Below are positions 45,021 through 52,587 of a stretch of DNA of 64,000 bases, piece after piece. The DNA comes from an uncultured Arenicella sp. Lineage in GTDB: Bacteria; Pseudomonadota; Gammaproteobacteria; Arenicellales; Arenicellaceae. The notes beneath the pieces were generated by a model, which did no database searches, was not told the DNA's origin, and saw nothing but the letters and a program-made list of their open reading frames with translations. The position numbers and the translations under genes were made by a program. The stretch lies in NCBI GenBank assembly GCA_937922925.1, contig CALAKU010000002.1:62001-126000 (forward strand). Direction: 5' to 3'. The stretch's first letter is position 1, and each line of letters begins with the position of its first letter.

Positions 45021-45953
45021 TTATTCGTCCAACAAAAGATTGATAATCGGCGCTATGGTAATGTCTCGAATTGCCGGGATGGCGTCTTCCAAAAACTCAT
45101 CAAACCATCTCTCGGCCATTAATACATAGCCCTGATCGTTTGGATGAAGACGCGTAGTGACAATCACGCCCCCGCCAATACCAAAAGTTTCGATTGGTAA
45201 CAAGTTTGACGCGCCGCCCTGGCTACCGGCTCTACCGGCCAAACGAACGGCGCTACTTGGCGAACCGGGGAAATTCAAAAAGGCATTAAACATGTCGACA
45301 ACCGGCACATTTTGCGAGCTGCCAATTCCGCGGATAGCATTGGTCAAGGGTTCGGTATCAAAACCGGATCTTGGCAACAAGGTAGACAGTGCTGGCGTGT
45401 AACCTAAAGACCTCGCTTGTGAGACCATTCGGGTCAAATTAAACGACGTTTGACTCCTCGAAACACCCTGGCCGGGGTCATTGGTGCCGTAGTGAATTAG
45501 CACAAACCGTTGAGCGGCATTCGGGAAACGTGCCGATTGGTTATTCAAATCTCTGGCAAGACGGCCAACGCCAACGAATGTGGTCGAGCCTCCTTCGCCC
45601 CAATTTACGACTCTCGAGTTTCTAAACTGACGCTCCCGCTCGACTCTGTCTCTGACTGGGGTATTCAAAATAGTGGTTGGGCATGGCACTGGCGGCGGGC
45701 CAAAGTCTAGCGGTCTATCGCCTTCGTTGCGTAGGATGTTTCGCAAAAAAATAGGCGGGCACCCAAAGAACTCAAGGCCCATTCCATCAAACGCAGTAAA
45801 ACCGGTTGAAAACTGTACGCCCGTTATAATGCTGTCGCCAAACAGTGCGATTGATGATAGCGGTGTTTCATCCAAATTATCTACCGCCCAAGCTGGCTGG
45901 ATAAAACAAACCAAGATTAGGCAAATAGAAAGAAAGTTCCTAACTTTTCTCAT
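45021..45953 (-). CDS. Secreted SGNH/GDSL hydrolase (copy 1)
   Basis: 310 residues with a signal peptide (about 1-23, ending AWA). SGNH blocks: LFGDSIITGVQ with S41, block II NWGEGGSTTFV, YGTNDPGQG (block III), RLHPNDQGY with the catalytic His. It ends ITIAPIINLLLDE. Related to SGNH copies 2 and 3 but without a propeller gene directly upstream; hflD is downstream. Like them it is probably exported; substrate unknown. Confidence 0.91.
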   Translation of the reverse strand: MRKVRNFLSICLILVCFIQPAWAVDNLDETPLSSIALFGDSIITGVQFSTGFTAFDGMGLEFFGCPPIFLRNILRNEGDRPLDFGPPPVPCPTTILNTPVRDRVERERQFRNSRVVNWGEGGSTTFVGVGRLARDLNNQSARFPNAAQRFVLIHYGTNDPGQGVSRSQTSFNLTRMVSQARSLGYTPALSTLLPRSGFDTEPLTNAIRGIGSSQNVPVVDMFNAFLNFPGSPSSAVRLAGRAGSQGGASNLLPIETFGIGGGVIVTTRLHPNDQGYVLMAERWFDEFLEDAIPAIRDITIAPIINLLLDE

Positions 45954-46045
45954 GACAAAAATAGGCCGACTAAAAAAATTGGGCTAGATAATATAAAAGA
46001 AGCCGCTCAGCGTATAGCGCTTAAAGCCAACTTATAACCGAAATT

Positions 46046-48127
46046 TTAACTTGGCCTTGGACTCTGGCTTAGGATGCGTTGATAAAAGGCAAGTTCTCGA
46101 GCCCAAGCGTCAATATTATTGCTCAACTGTTTGAAACCATGGGCTTCATCTTCATACTCGACATATTCGAAGGCTTGTTGTTGTTGCTGTAATACACCAA
46201 CCAATTCTTGGGCGACGGTAGGCGGCACCACTTTGTCGAGCAAACCTTGAAACACAATCATGGCGCTCTTAAGTTGGCCAATTTTGTTGATCGGTGATCG
46301 CGTATAGAAATTAGAACTCTGTTGCTGGCTGGATTCAGCGCTGAATGATTCGCCGATTAATCGATCGACATAGAATTTTTCAAACTTGTGTGTTGCCTCG
46401 GCAAGGGTCACTAAATTGCCTATGCCATAGTACGATGCGCCGGCCTTAAAATAGTCAGGATACTCAGTGAGCGCACGCAGTACAGCGTAACCACCGGCAC
46501 TTTTACCTCTAATGCACACTCGGTCAATATCTATCCAGCCTCGCTTCGCTAAATCATCGATGCCGTCGATGATATCTTTTGTGTCAATCTCGCCCCATTG
46601 CTCATACAAAGCATCGCGAAAGCGTCGGCCATAACCGCTGCTACCTCGGTGATTAACGTCAAAGATGGCAAAGCCACGATTCGTCCAAAATTGTTTTTGC
46701 AGATCAAAGTGGCCATAGGCTCTTGCCGTCGGCCCACCGTGCACCATCACTAACAATGGCGGTTTTGCTTTTTCGGACGTTTTGGCTTGGAACTCTTGAT
46801 TCGTCGGCGGGTAGAAAAAACCGTATGCCTTGCAGCCATCCGAGCATTGATAACTAAAATGGCGAGCTTGACTTACCTCGAGCGTCGGCGTTTTCGATGC
46901 TCTAATGGTTCGATAATTTGACAGCCTATTTGACGACACGCTGATGCTCGCCAGCGCTGAAGACTCGACTTTAGACAAGGCGATAAATGTCACATTGCCA
47001 GCGCCATCAGTGCAAAGATGCTCGATTGTTCCACCGAACTCGAACCGCGAAACCACTTGCCGCGCCTTAGTATCAATCGCGATTAGAGAATCGTATTCTG
47101 GTCGGCTTTGGATCGCCACAATGCACTGATCTGTGACTTGCAGGACTCGACAATCGCCGTAAACCCAATGAGGGTAACCGTGTTCTGCTTCCTCTTGAGT
47201 AAGCTCGAAGAGTTTATTTTCCTCCAAGCTGAACTGATAGATATTCCAAAAATTTCGTGCTGGTTTAATCTGAGTATTCGAGGCGCCAGCGGCAAGATCA
47301 TCTGCAAAGTCGGCAGAAAATATAAGTTCGCCGCCCGCGCTAAACATTAGCTGACATACGCTCGCCGCGCCTGCGCTCAAGCTTTGTAAAGGCACTTCTT
47401 GCAAGTTTGTTATCTTGGCTGATGACGTGGCATCCGACAGTGCTAAATCAGCGATCATTAATTGGGTATCGTCCCAAGGCATATTCGGATGCTGCCATTG
47501 AACCCAAGCCACCTTGCCCTGCTTTAAATCAACAACGAGATTAGAGTAAAAATCACTGCCATCAACCAAAGTTTGCGGCTCGCCGGCGGTTGTATCAATG
47601 ACAACTAAAGCCATTGGGTTTGCACTGTGGTCTGATGAATCTTGCCGTTCCGCAATACACAAAACACAGTCATTACTTAGCCGATGCACATCCGTATACA
47701 TCCATAAACTGTTTTGCGGTTTGCTGAGTTGCACCGGGCTATCCATACCCGGCATAGCTGAGTCGTAATCAGCCTGGTTGTTAACAGCCTTAGTGGATTG
47801 CGCCAAGCTAGGTTCAAGCAAAACACTCAAATCTTGCGAATACAAGCACTGGTCACTCTTGTTGGCAAATATAATCTGATTACCGCAGACCCAATAGGGT
47901 TTGCCGCCGTACTCATTGACCCTTGTTTGCAAATCAAATGGCGCGGGCGTAATGACCTGCTCTTGCCCTTCATGCAAACGCACCAAGACTGACCGACGCT
48001 TAGGTTCGTTTACAGCGCTTAAGAAAACAATCGAGCCATCGGCCAAGATACTGGGGTACGCAATTTTATCTGAACCTTTGAAAACAAGCTCAGCAGAGAG
48101 TAGCGATTCCCACTGTAAATAATCCAT
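46046..48127 (-). CDS. S9 family prolyl oligopeptidase-like serine peptidase
   Basis: About 693 residues from ATG 48127; a TTG in the same frame at 48157 is embedded in a 15-bp repeat and is an unlikely start. N-terminal two thirds form a WD-like beta-propeller; the C-terminal alpha/beta hydrolase domain holds GKSAGGYAV (nucleophile elbow), the acid in FQGLLDKVVPP, and the histidine in DEAHGF (EDEAHGFKQL). This is the S9C acylaminoacyl-peptidase type. No signal peptide is seen, so it is probably cytoplasmic. It follows the DUF192 gene. Confidence 0.93.
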   Translation of the reverse strand: MDYLQWESLLSAELVFKGSDKIAYPSILADGSIVFLSAVNEPKRRSVLVRLHEGQEQVITPAPFDLQTRVNEYGGKPYWVCGNQIIFANKSDQCLYSQDLSVLLEPSLAQSTKAVNNQADYDSAMPGMDSPVQLSKPQNSLWMYTDVHRLSNDCVLCIAERQDSSDHSANPMALVVIDTTAGEPQTLVDGSDFYSNLVVDLKQGKVAWVQWQHPNMPWDDTQLMIADLALSDATSSAKITNLQEVPLQSLSAGAASVCQLMFSAGGELIFSADFADDLAAGASNTQIKPARNFWNIYQFSLEENKLFELTQEEAEHGYPHWVYGDCRVLQVTDQCIVAIQSRPEYDSLIAIDTKARQVVSRFEFGGTIEHLCTDGAGNVTFIALSKVESSALASISVSSNRLSNYRTIRASKTPTLEVSQARHFSYQCSDGCKAYGFFYPPTNQEFQAKTSEKAKPPLLVMVHGGPTARAYGHFDLQKQFWTNRGFAIFDVNHRGSSGYGRRFRDALYEQWGEIDTKDIIDGIDDLAKRGWIDIDRVCIRGKSAGGYAVLRALTEYPDYFKAGASYYGIGNLVTLAEATHKFEKFYVDRLIGESFSAESSQQQSSNFYTRSPINKIGQLKSAMIVFQGLLDKVVPPTVAQELVGVLQQQQQAFEYVEYEDEAHGFKQLSNNIDAWARELAFYQRILSQSPRPS

Positions 48128-48204
48128 GCCCAAGTCGTTCAAGTCATAGCCGTTCAAATTTTAGCCGTTGAAACCATAGCCGTTAAAGCCCTAGTCATTT
48201 AAAT
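48128..48204. repeat. 15-bp tandem repeats bridging DUF192 stop and S9 peptidase start
   Basis: On the minus strand TTTAACGGCTATGG, TTTCAACGGCTAAAA, TTTGAACGGCTATGA, CTTGAACGACTTGGG recur at 15-bp steps, beginning at the last codons of the DUF192 gene (AATTTAAATGAC, stop) and ending at the peptidase ATG. The repeat determines the intergenic sequence and adds possible start codons (TTG) in frame. Confidence 0.75.
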
Positions 48205-48715
48205 TTTTGTCGACCAACTCCCACGTAACTTTGGCCTTTGTATCTATTTTGTGTTTGGCGTAGAAGCCATCGTGCGCTTCCAGCGCAGCCACAATTGGTC
48301 GAGCTGGTCCATACCTGGGCTTGTCAATAAGCAATAATGAGTACGTCTGCATTAACTGCACGCTTTCTATCCGCCCTTCTTTATCAATAAAGGCAATATC
48401 AAGGGGAGCCACCACGTTATTCATATGAAACTGAGGTGTTGTGTCGGTGTCAAAGGTAAACAAGATCAAGGTTGTGGCGATACGCTCGGCGCAGACACGT
48501 TGAAATCCAGCTGCACGCGTAACAACGTCACTTGCGTGCTTGGCTTCAACCGTCATGGTGGTGTCATCGGCCCGCTCAAACGTCACCTTAACCTTGCCCA
48601 TCGCTTGCAAGGCAGGATTGTCGTTTTCACAGTTGATTTGCGCGCTGAGCAAACTTGGCGTCACCATACTCAGCAAAACAACCAGAGATAGATGTCTTAT
48701 GATGGATAATGTCAT
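48191..48715 (-). CDS. DUF192 secreted protein
   Basis: 174 residues. A signal peptide (about 1-25, LVVLLSMVTPSLLSAQ) leads to a DUF192 domain with the usual RAAGFQRV, ILFTFD, FHMNNVVAPLDIAFID blocks. The family is small and of unknown function, found in bacteria and archaea. ATG overlaps the stop of the Gfo/Idh gene by 4 bp (ATGA), so the two are coupled. Confidence 0.88.
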   Translation of the reverse strand: MTLSIIRHLSLVVLLSMVTPSLLSAQINCENDNPALQAMGKVKVTFERADDTTMTVEAKHASDVVTRAAGFQRVCAERIATTLILFTFDTDTTPQFHMNNVVAPLDIAFIDKEGRIESVQLMQTYSLLLIDKPRYGPARPIVAALEAHDGFYAKHKIDTKAKVTWELVDKNLND

Positions 48716-49662
48716 ACCTGCAAAGAATCCTTTAATATAGACTGAATTTGATCGGCTAACTGCAAGGCTCTAAGCCCTTGTAGGCCCGTGACCATCGGCA
48801 TCGCCTGGCCTTGGGCAACTTCGATAAAATGCCCTAACTCAACCTGCAAAGGCTGCTCCGCGTCAAAGGAAACATGCTCGACTTCAAGACTTGGAAAGTT
48901 ACCGTCCTCCGGCGTATCGCCTTTGGTAACAATGTCCAGCTCTTGATCCATCAAGTTGATACCGTAATAACCCTCGGGGCCGAAAATACGAAAACGCCGA
49001 AAACGCTTATTCGACACACGGCTGGCGGTAATGTTGGCTACCGCGCCGCCAGGAAAGGCCAATCTAACATTAGCCAAATCAACGTGATCGGTAATCACCG
49101 AGGCTCCTATCGCCTGCACATCCACTGGCTCTTCATCCACCAGTGAGAGCACTAAGTCCAAGTCGTGAATCATTAAGTCGGTAATCACATCCACGTCGGT
49201 AGCACGCTCAACAAAGGTACCTAAACGATGTACCTCGATGTATTTGGGTTCGGCTACTTTGGCGGCTACCGCACGCAGAGCCGGGTTGTATCGCTCTAAA
49301 TGCCCTATCAAAAACGGCGCTTCGTTTTGCGCGGCCAGATCAACTAGTTTGCGCGCTTCGTCTACCGTAGCCGCAATCGGCTTTTCTATGAGTGTGGCAA
49401 TACCTGCCTCAAGAAAGGGCTGTGCCACATCGTAGTGAGCTGACGTGGGCACAACAATACTCACCGCATCCACTAGATCGAGCATCTCCAGATGGTTGCT
49501 CGTTGCTTTGCATCCGTATTTTTCGGCGACGGCCGAGATTTCGTCGAGGCGAGTGTCCGCCAACATGACCAAGTCTACATTTGGCATCTGGTCGTAAATT
49601 CGAGCGTGGATTTGGCCAAGATAGCCCACCCCGACTACCCCAACTCGGGTCTTTTTAGTCAT
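48712..49662 (-). CDS. Gfo/Idh/MocA-family oxidoreductase
   Basis: 316 residues. The Rossmann motif GVVGVGYLGQIHARIY (8-23) and the EKP motif (EKPIAATV) are typical of this NAD(P)-dependent sugar or inositol dehydrogenase family, which also includes sugar-3-dehydrogenases used in lipid A or surface polysaccharide synthesis. The substrate cannot be assigned. Co-transcribed with the DUF192 and possibly S9 genes; divergent from serB. Confidence 0.92.
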   Translation of the reverse strand: MTKKTRVGVVGVGYLGQIHARIYDQMPNVDLVMLADTRLDEISAVAEKYGCKATSNHLEMLDLVDAVSIVVPTSAHYDVAQPFLEAGIATLIEKPIAATVDEARKLVDLAAQNEAPFLIGHLERYNPALRAVAAKVAEPKYIEVHRLGTFVERATDVDVITDLMIHDLDLVLSLVDEEPVDVQAIGASVITDHVDLANVRLAFPGGAVANITASRVSNKRFRRFRIFGPEGYYGINLMDQELDIVTKGDTPEDGNFPSLEVEHVSFDAEQPLQVELGHFIEVAQGQAMPMVTGLQGLRALQLADQIQSILKDSLQV

Positions 49663-49870
49663 ACCTATTAGAATTTGTGCTTTAGTTTGTAGTAGATGTT
49701 GTATTTGCTGTCGTTTAACAAAACTGGCGACAAATCGTTGCTCAGTGCAAAGATGTGTTTATTCTTGCTCGCACCAAAATCTTTGCTTGCGCGCTGATTA
49801 TACGACAATTTGAGCGCTCGCTTGTGTACACTCTGCAAGCCTAACGAATATTTGAACTCTCAGCGCCAAA

Positions 49871-50794
49871 ATGAGTACTTTAGTAATTGACCCGGTCACG
49901 AAATTAACCATTATCGGCCTGGGCAGTGATAGCGATTTGGTCAAAACAATACATGGGCATTTTGCTGACACCGGCGCATCGGTCACTGAACTGATCTCGC
50001 TGAGCAAGGGAAATAATGGCTTAGCGGCGGCCGCCTGCTTTGATCTTAAAGGCTCCTTCGATAGCGCCGATTTGCCTCTCGTTATTCGCCAAGCACTTGA
50101 AGCGCAAAAGGTAGACTTTGTTTTTCAACGCCAATCTCCACTCCCTATTCGGCTGGCCTGCTTTGATATGGACTCAACCCTAATTCAGATTGAGGTGATT
50201 GATGAGCTGGCTAAATATGCCAAGGTTGGCGACAAAGTTGCGGCGATCACCGAGAGTGCCATGCAAGGCCATTTGGATTTTAATCAGAGCTTTACCGAAC
50301 GCATGCGCTTATTAAAAGGTTTAGATGCAAGCGTGATTGATTCGATTATCCAAACCCTGCCTTTAATGGATGGGGCCGAACGACTATTTAAGAATTTATC
50401 CAAGCACAAGATTCATACCGCTATTCTCTCTGGTGGGTTTGAGGTTTTTGCCAAGAATCTGCAAGAACAATTCGACGTTGACACCGTGGTAGCGAACACA
50501 TTAGAGGTAGATCACGAGGCATTAACCGGACGCGTCATCGCACCTATTGTCAATGCCGATATAAAACGTGAACAACTAGAGCTACTGCAAAAAGATTTAG
50601 GGCTAGAGCCTGAACAAACCCTCGCGGTTGGCGATGGCGCGAATGATTTATTGATGCTGGACGCCGCCCATTTAGGCATCGCTTTTCGCGCAAAACCGCT
50701 GGTTCAACAAAAAGCAAATGCCGCTCTGAACTACCACGGCTTGGATGCCATTTTGTTTTTACTTGGCCTTAATCAGGATGACATTGTTATTTAA
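49871..50794 (+). CDS. serB: Phosphoserine phosphatase
   Basis: 307 residues. The C-terminal HAD phosphatase starts at CFDMDSTLIQIEVIDELA (DxDST motif); GDGANDLLML and the lysine region confirm it. An N-terminal extension of about 100 residues (STLVIDPVTKLTIIGLGSDS) is ACT-like, as in long gammaproteobacterial SerB forms. It removes phosphate from 3-phosphoserine in L-serine biosynthesis. Confidence 0.96.
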   Translation: MSTLVIDPVTKLTIIGLGSDSDLVKTIHGHFADTGASVTELISLSKGNNGLAAAACFDLKGSFDSADLPLVIRQALEAQKVDFVFQRQSPLPIRLACFDMDSTLIQIEVIDELAKYAKVGDKVAAITESAMQGHLDFNQSFTERMRLLKGLDASVIDSIIQTLPLMDGAERLFKNLSKHKIHTAILSGGFEVFAKNLQEQFDVDTVVANTLEVDHEALTGRVIAPIVNADIKREQLELLQKDLGLEPEQTLAVGDGANDLLMLDAAHLGIAFRAKPLVQQKANAALNYHGLDAILFLLGLNQDDIVI

Positions 50795-50856
50795 GTCAAT
50801 GATTCTGAATGACGCAGACAGTGGTTTGCTTATTGCCCGCGTTTGATTGTTTGAAC

Positions 50857-51822
50857 TTAGCTCGTTTTCTCACCGTGGTACAAACGCACGACATGGCGCG
50901 CTTCGGCGAAAAACAACCATCGCTCAACAATTAAGCCAACGTAAAGGCTCAGGAACGCGCACAACCACAATAGCAAAATGCCTGCAGACGTTTGAACCAT
51001 CCCCGCTGACACAATCGCGATGCACAGAATAGGCACCATAAAGGCCATTAACCCAGCGAGCCACCGAAGCCTTTGCAAGCGACGAGCTTCTACTTTAAAC
51101 ACAAACTCTTTGGTTAAAAAGGTATCGGCGTTGTGCCCCGCATCCAGCAACTTAACCTGCGCTTGACTAAAGCCAGTTGCCGTCTCGATGCTTAAACCTT
51201 CGGGGCGACCGATGCTGACAAAATAGGCCAGTTTTACCAGCGCACAAACCACACCCAAAATAAGCGTTAACTGCAGTCCTGAATTCACAAAGGCTGATTC
51301 ACCAGCAATAACCAAGATCAAAACAAACAAAACCAAACCACTAAAAGCGCTGAGCAATAAATAAATCGGCGTGACCAAAGGATGATGCCATTGTCGAATC
51401 GGTTTTAAGCTCGCGTAAATCATACCTGTGCAGTACACCGTTGCCACCGCAATCGCGATCGCAAGCAACGCTAAACCAGTCTGCAACGCATAATCAACAC
51501 TTGAGCTGCTACCGAAATACAAGAGGCCCGCATACGCCAAAATCACCGGGTAAAAAAGCAGAGCGAAGACCCCTTCCCGAGATAACCAAGACGTGCGAAA
51601 GCGGCTGAAGGCGCGCCAAGCATTTTTAGGGTTGGCTAAATGCAATGTAGAGGACAAAAGACCGAGAGTCGCAAACACCAAACCAATAAAAATAATCACT
51701 AAGCTGAGTTCCATCTCGATTGGCTGGCTACCAACCATGTTGTAGCCAAGCAACCACACCAGCAGGCCATAACCGATACCTGAGGTAACGGTAAAAAATA
51801 AAACAGAGAAAGCAGGTTTCAT
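50857..51822 (-). CDS. soeC: Sulfite dehydrogenase membrane anchor subunit (SoeC/DmsC-like)
   Basis: 321 residues with eight or so membrane helices and the DmsC/NrfD-like fold (SVLFFTVTSGIGYGLLVWLL, LHLANPKNAWRAFSRFRTSWLSRE). It would anchor the molybdenum and iron-sulfur subunits to the inner membrane and pass electrons to quinone. The 18-bp gap after soeB supports an operon soeA-soeB-soeC. Confidence 0.88.
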   Translation of the reverse strand: MKPAFSVLFFTVTSGIGYGLLVWLLGYNMVGSQPIEMELSLVIIFIGLVFATLGLLSSTLHLANPKNAWRAFSRFRTSWLSREGVFALLFYPVILAYAGLLYFGSSSSVDYALQTGLALLAIAIAVATVYCTGMIYASLKPIRQWHHPLVTPIYLLLSAFSGLVLFVLILVIAGESAFVNSGLQLTLILGVVCALVKLAYFVSIGRPEGLSIETATGFSQAQVKLLDAGHNADTFLTKEFVFKVEARRLQRLRWLAGLMAFMVPILCIAIVSAGMVQTSAGILLLWLCAFLSLYVGLIVERWLFFAEARHVVRLYHGEKTS

Positions 51823-51840
51823 AAGTGATTCATCCGAGAA

Positions 51841-52587
51841 CTAACGAGCAATGATTTGGTTAGCCCATTGTTTGAGCTTGGCGACAGTTGCCGAGGCTTT
51901 CTTGGCGGCTTGTGGTACTTCGGCTTGCGCCCGCGGTGGCAAATACTGATTGGTTGGTGCATAACCTAATTCAGGCATTAACGGCTGCCCTGCTCGCTCA
52001 ACGACTAATTGACTCACTTTGGAATTAGGGTCATCAAAATCACCAAAAACGCGTGAACTCGTGGGGCAACTTAAAACACAAGCCGGTTGACGTTCGGCTT
52101 CTGGCAAGGCTTCGTCGTAGATGCGATCAACGCACAAGGTGCACTTTTTCATTACACCTTGTGATTCATCCAGTTCGCGCGCTCCGTAAGGGCAGGCCCA
52201 AGCGCAAAGATTACAACCCATGCACTTGTCTTGATCGATCAACACGATGCCGTCTTCCTCGCGCTTATAAGAAGCGCCGGTTGGGCACACGGTGACGCAA
52301 TCTGCGTTTTCGCATTGCATGCATGACATCGGCATGTGCACGGTCTTGCTGGCTGTATCGGTAGCCATTGCGTGCAAATCAAGCGGCGCATCGGAACAGC
52401 CTGAACCGCCCTCGTTGACTTCGAAGGTTCGAATACGATTTAACCACGAGCCATTCGGGTCGCGCCCGTATGCGTCTTGATCAGACAAAGGCCCGATAGT
52501 GCCCGAAGTATTCCATTGCTTGCAGGCAGTGGCGCAGGCATGGCAACCCACACAAGTATCTAAATCAATAACCAGACCTAACTTCAT
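51841..52587 (-). CDS. soeB: Sulfite dehydrogenase iron-sulfur subunit (SoeB)
   Basis: 248 residues. Four cysteine clusters of the DmsB/NrfC type: DTCVGCHACATACKQW near residues 10-25, CMQCENADCVTVCPTG, CMGCNLCAWACPYGAR and CTLCVDR with CVLSCP. They would hold four iron-sulfur clusters carrying electrons from SoeA to SoeC. The ATG overlaps the soeA stop (ATGA). No Tat signal, so it is cytoplasmic like SoeA. Confidence 0.92.
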   Translation of the reverse strand: MKLGLVIDLDTCVGCHACATACKQWNTSGTIGPLSDQDAYGRDPNGSWLNRIRTFEVNEGGSGCSDAPLDLHAMATDTASKTVHMPMSCMQCENADCVTVCPTGASYKREEDGIVLIDQDKCMGCNLCAWACPYGARELDESQGVMKKCTLCVDRIYDEALPEAERQPACVLSCPTSSRVFGDFDDPNSKVSQLVVERAGQPLMPELGYAPTNQYLPPRAQAEVPQAAKKASATVAKLKQWANQIIAR

